A stretch of DNA of 5,989 nucleotides from Candidatus Heimdallarchaeota archaeon (GCA_023135215.1 JAGLTP010000479.1:1-5989), one strand, 5' to 3'. Shown: positions 1 through 5,989, counted from the stretch's first letter. The notes: generated by a model from the letters alone, not told the origin. Made by a program: numbers and translations.

Positions 1-811
1 CACCACCTGAATATTGGTAACCTAGAAATGCGTTAATTGTATCTTGTGTGAAAATATCATACCAGCCTCCTAAATGCAGAGATGCTGCTTGAATCTGAGA
101 GTAATTATCAATGATTCTTCCTTGATCCCATATTCCGTTTAACTTCTCATACTCTTGTAGAGATTCCATACTTTCATCAGGAAAATTATTTCCTTCTAAC
201 CAAGGTAGAATGAGTTCATGTCGCAATTCTCCTCCTCTGAACATCGCTTCGTAGATATCGGGTGTGGCAACCATTGGAAGCTGACACTTAAGTGAATTAG
301 GTGCATTTGGTGCCATTAAGTATTGAGCTATCCCTAAAGCTGAAGGACCCCATGTACCAATCCTTCCGTTACACCATTCTTGGTCTGTTATCCATTCCAA
401 TGAATCTTGACCATCCAATTGCTCAGATATGAATGGTAATGTTAGATCGCCTTCTGATTCATAAAAGCCTCTAAAATCCTGAAGAACCACAATATAGTTT
501 TTGAGAGCATATCCAACTGCTAGTAAAGCTAGCTGGCTTTTACCATACGGAGTACGAATAAAGATAACAGGTAAAGGTTCATCTATTGCACTTGGTACAT
601 AGATGTCAGTTGAGATCGCAACGTTATCTCTCATTGAAACCAAGTAGGGAACAATTACATAACCCTCTTTCACTGAACTATTTGATGGGAATTGCCATTC
701 AAAACCAGTGATGATTGGTGGTCTATCAGGTATATAAACTACCATCAATGGGATTGCTATAGCAGAAACAAGTACAGCAGAAATTATCGAAACCAAAATC
801 TTTCTATTCAC
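1..811 (-). CDS. Secreted or membrane-anchored CocE/NonD family (S15-like) alpha/beta-hydrolase, 3'-truncated by window edge
   Basis: This is the N-terminal 270 codons of a serine hydrolase of the CocE/NonD (X-Pro dipeptidyl-peptidase-like, S15) family, whose members cleave esters or amides. Seen: a hydrophobic segment at residues 5-27 after a short basic N-terminus (NRK), reading as a signal peptide or signal anchor, so the enzyme should lie outside the membrane. The strand RTPYGK (86-91) carries Tyr89, matching the oxyanion-hole tyrosine of CocE. QDFRGFYESEG (111-121) is the family QD-RG signature. The nucleophile elbow GPSALG (155-160) places Ser157. GGWYD (248-252) places the catalytic Asp252. 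The catalytic His should lie just beyond the window. Ser to Asp spans 95 residues against 142 in Rhodococcus CocE, so the helical cap looks shortened. GTG at 811 was chosen because no ATG, GTG or TTG lies upstream before an in-frame stop at 845-847, and a TATA box sits about 26 nt upstream. The natural substrate cannot be read from the sequence. Confidence 0.9.
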   Translation of the reverse strand, partial: MNRKILVSIISAVLVSAIAIPLMVVYIPDRPPIITGFEWQFPSNSSVKEGYVIVPYLVSMRDNVAISTDIYVPSAIDEPLPVIFIRTPYGKSQLALLAVGYALKNYIVVLQDFRGFYESEGDLTLPFISEQLDGQDSLEWITDQEWCNGRIGTWGPSALGIAQYLMAPNAPNSLKCQLPMVATPDIYEAMFRGGELRHELILPWLEGNNFPDESMESLQEYEKLNGIWDQGRIIDNYSQIQAASLHLGGWYDIFTQDTINAFLGYQYSGG

Positions 812-814
812 AAG

Positions 815-821
815 AAAAAAA
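815..821 (-). terminator. Possible U-tract terminator of the winged-helix gene
   Basis: The minus strand has seven consecutive T residues about 53-59 nt past the stop codon of the winged-helix gene. Archaeal intrinsic termination can occur at such U-rich tracts without a hairpin. The tract lies in the spacer between the hydrolase TATA box and its start codon, so it may simply be promoter spacer sequence. No convincing hairpin precedes it. Confidence 0.25.
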
Positions 822-832
822 TACTTACAGAT

Positions 833-848
833 GTATATAATTTTTTAG
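833..848 (-). promoter_or_regulatory. BRE/TATA promoter of the hydrolase, leaderless spacing
   Basis: On the minus strand an A-rich stretch (CTAAAAAA, 848-841) resembling a BRE runs straight into TTATATAC (840-833). The TATA centre is about 26 nt before the GTG at 811, which is the usual archaeal distance to the transcription start. Transcription would therefore begin at or next to the start codon and give a leaderless mRNA. This supports both the GTG start and an independent promoter for the hydrolase, despite the co-directional regulator gene only 62 bp upstream. The spacing is seen in the sequence; promoter use is inferred. Confidence 0.65.
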
Positions 849-873
849 TATTCTGAAGGAACTTGGAAAGATA

Positions 874-1572
874 TTATTTGAAGCATTTTTCTATCTCTTT
901 GACAATGTTAGGATTACTCATAATTGAACCTATCCAAGCCACTATTTCGAGTATAACCCCAGTGTCATAAAATTCCAGTTCTTTTACTAAATTGTAAATC
1001 TCTTCATCCCCAGATTCTATTGTTTTAACTAAGTAGTCCTGTGCATTAGTGTGCCTTTTCACTAATATCTTCTTAAGACATTCTTCATCAATTCTTCTAG
1101 CACTCAATCGTTTCTTTAGGAATAGTCCTATCACTTTAGTAATTGGGTCTCTTTTTAACAACACAGCACCTTCAGCATTTTCGCTGAAAGGGTGAATATC
1201 TGCAGTAGTTAAATATAGATAAGCACTGTTACCATAAAGTGTTTCAGTTCTGATGTTATTTTCCTCATCAATAAAAACCCTCTTCCCAACCTTAGCAGCA
1301 ATTCCAGCTTCAGCTAATCTTCCTAAATAACGATAAATTGTTTTATCAGATTTTTTATTGCTATTATTCTCATATTCTTTGACAACGTCTCTAACAGTCA
1401 TAGGTCCTTTTTGTCTTAAAAGCGTTCTAAGAAAAGCAACATTTTCATCTCTTAAAGTCGGATCATTAGTATCTACAGTAATGTATTTGAAAATGCTGGG
1501 TTCAATAGAAATTACATCTTGATAAGTCATCCTTATCGCTCTCATTGTTTTTTTAGTCTCAATTATTTTCAT
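874..1572 (-). CDS. Winged helix-turn-helix DNA-binding protein, probable local transcription regulator
   Basis: A complete 232-residue cytoplasmic protein with no signal peptide or membrane helix. Residues about 42-105 form a winged helix: helix 1 at 43-55 (NVAFLRTLLRQKG), helix 2 at 58-69, a basic recognition helix at about 74-90 (KKSDKTIYRYLGRLAEAG), then a beta-wing over KVGKRVFIDEE (94-104). A segment ETLYGNSAYLYL (110-121) follows, like the linker seen in ArsR/PadR-type archaeal regulators. The remaining 110 residues look mainly helical and may form a dimerisation or ligand domain; I do not recognise that part. The family binds DNA, usually as a dimer. The gene faces away from the permease gene and lies 62 bp upstream of the hydrolase, so local control of either is plausible but unproven. 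ATG at 1572 is the first start in frame; Met10 and Met15 are alternatives, though both still precede the fold. A TATA box about 52 nt upstream implies a leader of about 26 nt with no Shine-Dalgarno sequence. Confidence 0.85.
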   Translation of the reverse strand: MKIIETKKTMRAIRMTYQDVISIEPSIFKYITVDTNDPTLRDENVAFLRTLLRQKGPMTVRDVVKEYENNSNKKSDKTIYRYLGRLAEAGIAAKVGKRVFIDEENNIRTETLYGNSAYLYLTTADIHPFSENAEGAVLLKRDPITKVIGLFLKKRLSARRIDEECLKKILVKRHTNAQDYLVKTIESGDEEIYNLVKELEFYDTGVILEIVAWIGSIMSNPNIVKEIEKCFK

Positions 1573-1618
1573 TCTATTTCTTAAGTGAATGTCCAGCTAA
1601 TTCTCACTGGTAATCTGT

Positions 1619-1630
1619 GAATATAATTGA
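1619..1630 (-). promoter_or_regulatory. TATA-like box of the winged-helix gene
   Basis: The minus strand reads TCAATTATATTC, with the AATTATAT core at 1628-1621. A start site about 26 nt downstream would fall near 1598, leaving a leader of about 26 nt before the ATG at 1572. Unlike the hydrolase and permease promoters, this one is not placed for a leaderless transcript. A TCTCAC element (1602-1607) with an imperfect GTGA partner (1617-1620) lies next to the box and could be an autoregulatory site. Confidence 0.45.
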
Positions 1631-1712
1631 CCGTTACACGCTCTAAGATGCATAGGATTCACATATTCTTAAGGATTTTGGAAATACATTCTTAACAAAA
1701 TGTCTTTATCTG

Positions 1713-1727
1713 TCTCACGTAATGAGA
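1713..1727. repeat. TCTCA-N5-TGAGA inverted repeat, candidate operator
   Basis: TCTCACGTAATGAGA is a perfect 5-bp inverted repeat with a 5-bp spacer, a size fitting a dimeric winged-helix protein. Its left half plus spacer (TCTCAC then GTAAT) is echoed at 1602-1614 as TCTCAC-TG-GTAAT beside the regulator's own TATA box. It ends four bases before a TATA-like box on the plus strand. An operator role is inference only. Confidence 0.35.
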
Positions 1728-1730
1728 ATA

Positions 1731-1740
1731 CTTATAAAGG
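1731..1740 (+). promoter_or_regulatory. Unassigned TATA-like box
   Basis: CTTATAAAGG on the plus strand is a good match to an archaeal TATA element, preceded by the purine-rich AATGAGAATA. The predicted start site about 26 nt on falls near 1761, inside the left arm of the hairpin at 1756-1791 and about 110 nt before the permease ATG. It could be a second, leadered promoter for the permease, a promoter for a short untranslated RNA, or chance in AT-rich DNA. Confidence 0.3.
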
Positions 1741-1755
1741 TGTTGATGAATGGTC

Positions 1756-1791
1756 GAGTGTAGTCTTGGAAGGTGGACTCATAAAACACTC
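1756..1791 (+). other. Imperfect hairpin upstream of the permease gene
   Basis: An outer stem GAGTGT (1756-1761) pairs with ACACTC (1786-1791). It is continued on the left by AGTC (1762-1765), pairing with GACT (1776-1779) across a 10-nt loop, which leaves a 6-nt bulge (CATAAA) on the 3' side. That gives ten base pairs in a 36-nt element. It would be transcribed only if the TATA box at 1731-1740, or another upstream promoter, is used, because the permease promoter nearest the ATG starts downstream of it. Confidence 0.35.
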
Positions 1792-1810
1792 ACACGTTTA
1801 AGATCACAAA

Positions 1811-1830
1811 CCTTTCCACCTTTCCACCTA
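1811..1830. repeat. 8-bp tandem repeat upstream of the permease promoter
   Basis: CCTTTCCA occurs twice in tandem (1811-1818, 1819-1826), followed by a partial CCTA. The core TCCACC also appears inverted as GGTGGA at 1772-1777. The repeat stops just before the A-rich BRE region of the permease promoter, where archaeal activators commonly bind. That role is inferred from position only. Confidence 0.4.
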
Positions 1831-1853
1831 CGTTTCAAAAATATTATAAACGT
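1830..1853 (+). promoter_or_regulatory. BRE/TATA promoter of the permease gene inside an ACGTTT/AAACGT inverted repeat
   Basis: The plus strand reads CAAAAAT then ATTATAAA (1843-1850), a BRE plus TATA box centred about 26 nt before the ATG at 1873. This predicts a leaderless transcript beginning on the start codon. The box is flanked by a perfect 6-bp inverted repeat, ACGTTT (1830-1835) and AAACGT (1848-1853), with a 12-bp spacer. A further ACGTTT copy lies at 1794-1799. A protein bound across this repeat would block TBP/TFB, so it is a candidate repressor site; that is inference. Confidence 0.6.
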
Positions 1854-1872
1854 GCTGGAATTTTATAGCGTG

Positions 1873-4800
1873 ATGGACTTGAAACAGAAGAAGCTAGCCT
1901 ATTTACTATTGTTAACTATATTTTCTATAACTATTACTAGTAAACTATCTATTGCACAAGATTCAGAAAATCTACTCTATATGACTGATTTTTCTGTAGA
2001 TGGAGGTATCTCGCAATCGGAATCCATTATTGATGGTGCTGGAAATTTACATACTTTCTTTGTCGCTAAGTCTTCACTTGGTGAGAGACTAATGCATCTA
2101 TATTACATCGAAGAAGAAGTATATTTAGAGGTTGTAAGACAAAACGCACAAAGTCTGACCATCTGGTATTCTTATAATACAAGTGCAAGTGTAGGACTAG
2201 TTTTTTCAACCATTTCGTCAAGCGGAGAAAATGTTTTTTACCATTACCATTGGGATCCAATAGAAGATGGAGTAGAATTCATTCTTTCTATCCCTAGAGA
2301 ATATGTTATAGGTTTCGATATTTTTATCAAAGTGTGTTTTGTAGGTTGGGTTGTTCATGTTTTCTATACATTTATTTGGGGAGATATATCCACAAATACT
2401 AATCTAACTCATTATTATGGTTATTATGAAGATGATTTCAGCAATGAAACATTCATATTACCTTATTTTGATCCTCTGGCTCAATTTGCTAGGGATGTTG
2501 TTGATATTGTTGTAGATAAAAACCAAGATATTTGGTATCTGTATCAAATAGAAGAGCCAGTTTATGGAATTGGGATTTATAAAATTGAAGCAGGTAGTTT
2601 CGTCTTCTACGATTTTACTGAATTTAGTAATGCTTTCTTTTCAGTTGATAAGATTATTACACTACTGGATGAAGATCCTAGTGAAATTTTTACTCTTGTT
2701 TTTACCAACCCTTCTACTATCCATTGGGGTACGTTTGATGGTCTAGAACTATCAGAACATTATCAGTCAACTTTTTATGCAAATCCAATAGAGATAGTTT
2801 TCGAAATAAAAGAAGGGAGAAAATCAGTGATCATCGCTGATTATTCAGAAACAACGGGTACGGTTAGTTTCTTCCATGGTACTCTACAGGATAGCCAATT
2901 TACATTCAGCACTATTGTATCAAGTGAATCCATACCGCGAAATTATTTTTCAATTTCTATTTCAAGAAATAACTATGTAATAATATTTAACAAAACAGTT
3001 GATACATCTGATTACAAACCAGAAGCAGATGCTTCATTACGTTATAGAGAAAAACAAGCTATCGCTTTATTCATTCTATCTTCTGTTGATTTTCAAATCT
3101 CAACTTATATAGAAAATCTAGAAATATTTAATCCAATACAAGAATTCTTCCAGACAAAATGGTATATTTTAGTGATTATAGGTGGTGTTTTAGCATTAAG
3201 TGTGACAATTCTATCAATTATCTATAGGAGACGAAGAAAAGAAATTAAAGCCTTCTTGACAGATAAGCAAGTAGGTGATTTTAGCAGATTCGTTCTCTTC
3301 TTTCTCAATATTTGGCGACTAATTAATAACACATTTAGTCTAATTTTCTCCATATGGTTTTCAAATAAAAAGAGATCAGTCATCACTCTTGCAGGATTTT
3401 TAATAACAGGATATTTGTTAAGCTCTGCAATTATCATAGCTCAGTCAGAAGAATCAGCAATGGTTAAGGCATTTGATAGAACCTATCCTCTAATTGGTGA
3501 TAAAACCATTTCAGTTAAATTAGACTCTACTCTTAAAACAGCTCCTGATGCAACTTATGATGCGGATGCAAAAGAAGAGATTCTGGAATTATATGATGAC
3601 TATGAGTTTAGAAAATATATCGTGGGAATCGAATCTTCTTATTATACGGGAGTCAAAGTTGGAACTTCTGTGAGTCCTAGATCATTTGTGGCATTACCAG
3701 ATGATTCAGATGAATTTCTTTTTTCCACTCTCCTCGAAGGAAGAACTCCAGTTAACGCAAATGAAGTCATCGTAAAGTTAAGAACCGCACGGTTCTTTGA
3801 TTTAGAAGTAAATGACACATTTGAAATTACTCCTGCTAAATATAATCTTACAGTAGTTGGTATATATTCTGAATTTAACGTAGCTCAAACTAGAAGGTTA
3901 TCAAATTATTTAGATCTCTCCCATGATATCTACAATCTATTCGAAATAGCAGATATATTAACAAAAAACAGCTTATTCTTCGAACTACTATCGACTATGG
4001 GTTCTATAAATCAAGATTTACATGGTTACTACCAATTCGTAACAAATTTCAACCAATTTAAGATGGCAGAAAGAACTACTTTGATTGAGGAACAAACATC
4101 TCTAAATGAAAGAGTGTTTAGTTTCAGTTTCGATAGTTCATCTTCAGTAAAGATAAGAAATGAAATGTTGAAGTTCTTCAGTAACTTTAATGCTTATTAC
4201 TTAAAAAATATGGCAAGATTACTTATCTTTGCCGTCCCTGCAATCTTACTCTCAATCTTCATGGTGTTTGAATCTTCAGAATTGTTCTCATCTAGTTATG
4301 AAAAGGAAATAGAGATTCTTGGGAATAGAGGAGTAAGAAATAGCAAACTTACTTCAATTTATTTGACCATAAGAATGTTTGAAGTTGTTACGGCTGCTGT
4401 TCTAAGTTTTGGCTTAGCTGTTCTTACTGCAAATCCTCTAATCAAGATAAACGGTTTTCTAAGATTTGATAATCCAGATACTCATCTAGTAATAGGAAAT
4501 GTGGGGATAGAGATTGGACTTGTAATGCTCATTCTCTTTGTAATCTCAGTACCAAGAATCATTATGATAGTCTCGCGAAAGAGACAAGTAGAAAAAGCAC
4601 CAAATATGTTTAAGAAAATATTGAAATTTATTACCTGGAGAGATTTATTCTTCTTAGGAATAGGGTCTGGATTCTTTTTCTTTTTCTATAATGAAACGTT
4701 TGTAGCTTACTATGAAAGCAACATAAGTAATTTCACAACATTCCTATTTCTAACAATAGGAGGAGCAATCTTCATTCTTTTGGGAGGATTACCTCTAGTA

Positions 4801-5989
4801 ATTAAGTTACTGAGTACATTCTGGAAAATATTAGGATATATCATATGGAAAACAAGAAAAACAAAGATTAGTTTGACGTTTTCTGAAATTAGTAAAGATA
4901 TTAGATATTTCGAAAACATAACTCTAATTTTCTTGTTAGTAGTGTGTATATTGATACCTGTACTTGTGGTTCCTTATTCCAAAGAAACAACTCTTACTGA
5001 ACAAGCTTATTTCATGAATGGTTCAGATATTAAGGTAGAAAATTGGCATCAAAGACTTGGAATGACCATCGAGGATGTAGCAGCTTTAGAAGGTGTAGAG
5101 AGTGTTACACAGGTTAAACTGCATAATATGCATGTAGTTACAATAGAAGAAGTAGCACCTTTGTCGTTCAGAACGATACCGGTAAGTATACTCGAGATAA
5201 ATAGTACGAACTTCAAGTCAACGTTTTATGACCCTCCGAGTCAATTATTCGTGGAAAATTGGGCACAAGTTGGAGAACTAAATAATAACACAATAATGAT
5301 GTCCACAGCTACATTGGATCACTACATTCTGGATGTAGGGGACAAATATAAGTTTGAAAATGTCTTAATGACCCAAGAACACACTGTAACAGTGATTGCA
5401 GATTTTGAACTTTTCCCAGTTTTCTATTTCGAAGAGGATGCAGAAGAAGAGTCATTAATGATGGTTGTCACTAACGAATGTTTTGATATTCTTTTAGATG
5501 TTGATCCTTCAATAAGTAAAATTATGGATGAACTGTATATCAGACTTAATGATGTTAGTGCTCTTGCAGCGGTAGGAGATGCAATTTACAGTGAAACAGG
5601 CTTAATATCGAAAAGTTTTGAGGATTTGAAAAACTTATTGAAGACACCATTATATAATATTTTCATCATTGAGATGATTTTATCATTATTTGTAGCCTCT
5701 ACTGTACTAGTTTTCTCAAGCTTTACAACTGCAATAAAAATTCTAGAAAAAAGAATAGTAAAACATGACATCATGAAGAAAATGGGTCTCAGCATAAACC
5801 GAATTGTGAACATGTCAACGGTACAAACCATGATTGCCGCTGTACTGCCTGCTCTGGGGATAGGAGCAGTTGTCGGTTATTTAACAGTAGGTCCTACATT
5901 AATACAACTCAATTTTGGTGTTGAACCATTTGGATTGTACATTAATTATCCTATGACTCTTCTAATAATACTGTTCGTTGGAATTCCAA
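1873..5989 (+). CDS. Giant FtsX/MacB/LolC-type ABC transporter permease with N-terminal propeller-like ectodomain, 3'-truncated
   Basis: An uninterrupted frame of 1372 codons that runs off the window, read codon by codon without a stop. Order: signal peptide 1-28 (basic QKK, hydrophobic core, likely cleavage SIA|QD). Extracellular region 29-429, seemingly seven degenerate beta-rich repeats (starts near 47, 94, 144, 202, 253, 302, 355), with D-x-x-G-N-x-H (54-60) and DKNQDIWYL (215-223) resembling sialidase/BNR-type blades. TM1 430-451 then RRRRK. TM2 502-523. Ectodomain 524-780 with the MacB-core motif EGRTP...NEV...LEVND (622-648). TM3-5 at about 782-799, 837-855, 878-897, with the FtsX loop EKEIEILGNRGVRNSKL (810-826). 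TM6-7 at 920-941 and 955-977. TM8 1015-1034. Second ectodomain 1035-1258. TM9-11 from about 1262, 1316 and 1357, with loop KHDIMKKMGLS (1297-1307). FtsX-type permeases couple a cytoplasmic ATPase to extracytoplasmic work; no ATPase gene is visible here. GTG at 1870 is an alternative start, but promoter spacing favours ATG 1873. Typical two-FtsX-domain permeases are about 650-1000 residues. Substrate unknown. Confidence 0.9.
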   Translation, partial: MDLKQKKLAYLLLLTIFSITITSKLSIAQDSENLLYMTDFSVDGGISQSESIIDGAGNLHTFFVAKSSLGERLMHLYYIEEEVYLEVVRQNAQSLTIWYSYNTSASVGLVFSTISSSGENVFYHYHWDPIEDGVEFILSIPREYVIGFDIFIKVCFVGWVVHVFYTFIWGDISTNTNLTHYYGYYEDDFSNETFILPYFDPLAQFARDVVDIVVDKNQDIWYLYQIEEPVYGIGIYKIEAGSFVFYDFTEFSNAFFSVDKIITLLDEDPSEIFTLVFTNPSTIHWGTFDGLELSEHYQSTFYANPIEIVFEIKEGRKSVIIADYSETTGTVSFFHGTLQDSQFTFSTIVSSESIPRNYFSISISRNNYVIIFNKTVDTSDYKPEADASLRYREKQAIALFILSSVDFQISTYIENLEIFNPIQEFFQTKWYILVIIGGVLALSVTILSIIYRRRRKEIKAFLTDKQVGDFSRFVLFFLNIWRLINNTFSLIFSIWFSNKKRSVITLAGFLITGYLLSSAIIIAQSEESAMVKAFDRTYPLIGDKTISVKLDSTLKTAPDATYDADAKEEILELYDDYEFRKYIVGIESSYYTGVKVGTSVSPRSFVALPDDSDEFLFSTLLEGRTPVNANEVIVKLRTARFFDLEVNDTFEITPAKYNLTVVGIYSEFNVAQTRRLSNYLDLSHDIYNLFEIADILTKNSLFFELLSTMGSINQDLHGYYQFVTNFNQFKMAERTTLIEEQTSLNERVFSFSFDSSSSVKIRNEMLKFFSNFNAYYLKNMARLLIFAVPAILLSIFMVFESSELFSSSYEKEIEILGNRGVRNSKLTSIYLTIRMFEVVTAAVLSFGLAVLTANPLIKINGFLRFDNPDTHLVIGNVGIEIGLVMLILFVISVPRIIMIVSRKRQVEKAPNMFKKILKFITWRDLFFLGIGSGFFFFFYNETFVAYYESNISNFTTFLFLTIGGAIFILLGGLPLVIKLLSTFWKILGYIIWKTRKTKISLTFSEISKDIRYFENITLIFLLVVCILIPVLVVPYSKETTLTEQAYFMNGSDIKVENWHQRLGMTIEDVAALEGVESVTQVKLHNMHVVTIEEVAPLSFRTIPVSILEINSTNFKSTFYDPPSQLFVENWAQVGELNNNTIMMSTATLDHYILDVGDKYKFENVLMTQEHTVTVIADFELFPVFYFEEDAEEESLMMVVTNECFDILLDVDPSISKIMDELYIRLNDVSALAAVGDAIYSETGLISKSFEDLKNLLKTPLYNIFIIEMILSLFVASTVLVFSSFTTAIKILEKRIVKHDIMKKMGLSINRIVNMSTVQTMIAAVLPALGIGAVVGYLTVGPTLIQLNFGVEPFGLYINYPMTLLIILFVGIP

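Larger units (their letters stand above)
1573..1872. other. Divergent intergenic region (300 bp) with promoters and short repeats
   Basis: No gene could be supported here on either strand; the longest ATG frames noticed are a 15-codon one (1648-1695) and a 5-codon one at 1746. It holds one promoter for each divergent gene, one unassigned TATA-like box, a TCTCA/TGAGA palindrome, a 36-nt imperfect hairpin, an 8-bp tandem repeat and an inverted repeat around the permease TATA box; the main ones are listed separately. Weaker repeats are three copies of TTCTTAA (1578-1584, 1666-1672, 1689-1695) and two of AGGATT (1654-1659, 1672-1677), which may be chance in AT-rich DNA. At this length the region has room for operator sites of the adjacent regulator. 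Confidence 0.7.

Noticed and set aside
1648..1695. A 15-codon frame starting at ATG 1648 in the intergenic region.
   Set aside because: Too short, with no promoter at a suitable distance and no recognisable peptide features.
1744..1830. tRNA-like stretch: a D-arm-like TGGTCGAGTG, the elongator tRNA-Met-like GGACTCATAA, and a TCCAC that could close the anticodon stem after an intron.
   Set aside because: The D stem has two mismatches, no acceptor stem pairs with 1744-1750, and no T arm fits at either possible downstream position. Only the anticodon arm resembles a tRNA, so chance similarity is more likely.
1743..1830. Possible C/D-box guide RNA, from TTGATGA at 1743-1749 resembling a C box.
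   Set aside because: No CUGA D box was found in the following 80 bases, and no second C'/D' pair.
1870..1872. GTG directly before ATG 1873 as an alternative permease start.
   Set aside because: It adds a single residue and no better promoter spacing; the TATA centre to ATG distance is already about 26 nt.
4660..4695. T-rich run encoding five consecutive phenylalanines (residues 934-938), suspected as a slippage or frameshift site.
   Set aside because: The frame stays open and the hydrophobic segment continues into a normal loop on both sides, so it fits a membrane helix without any frame change.
2066..5831. Short open frames of 60-81 codons on either strand inside the permease gene (for example 2066-2260, 3222-3437, 4710-4919 and 5586-5831 on the minus strand, 2564-2746 on the plus strand).
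   Set aside because: They overlap a continuous frame with clear signal peptide, membrane segments and FtsX motifs, have no recognisable domains, and are expected by chance opposite a long AT-rich gene.
1..5989. Insertion sequence, CRISPR array, prophage or toxin-antitoxin content.
   Set aside because: No transposase or integrase motifs, no regularly spaced repeats and no paired small genes were seen on either strand.

Overview
This is an AT-rich window (roughly one third G+C by eye) that looks archaeal. Arginine is written mostly as AGA, and each of the three genes has an A-rich BRE plus a TATA-like box at archaeal spacing. No Shine-Dalgarno sequence is evident at any of the starts. An AT-rich archaeon such as an Asgard lineage is a plausible source, but no marker gene fixes the lineage. 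No RNA gene, insertion sequence, CRISPR array or attachment site could be supported.

Layout. (1) Positions 1-811, minus strand: the first 270 codons of a secreted or membrane-anchored alpha/beta-hydrolase of the CocE/NonD (peptidase S15-like) family, cut by the window edge before the catalytic histidine. (2) Positions 874-1572, minus strand: a complete 232-residue winged-helix DNA-binding protein, 62 bp upstream of the hydrolase and in the same direction. (3) Positions 1573-1872: a 300-bp divergent intergenic region with promoters pointing both ways, several short inverted and direct repeats, and an unassigned TATA box followed by a hairpin. (4) Positions 1873-5989, plus strand: one uninterrupted frame of 1372 codons that runs off the end. 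It encodes a very large FtsX/MacB/LolC-type ABC transporter permease.

The permease is the most interesting item. It has a signal peptide and then an extracellular region of about 400 residues that reads as seven degenerate repeats of 45-60 residues, suggesting a seven-bladed beta-propeller. An extra transmembrane helix follows, and then a duplicated FtsX core with two periplasmic-core-like ectodomains. Eleven membrane segments are visible and their predicted orientation is self-consistent. No ATPase subunit lies in the window.

Working model (inference): the winged-helix protein is a local regulator acting on the shared intergenic region. It may control its own gene and the divergent permease, and possibly the hydrolase. 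The permease would use a cytoplasmic ATPase encoded elsewhere to drive mechanical work on substrates outside the membrane, with the propeller as a recognition module. The hydrolase would act on the cell surface. Nothing in the sequence proves that the three genes share a pathway.
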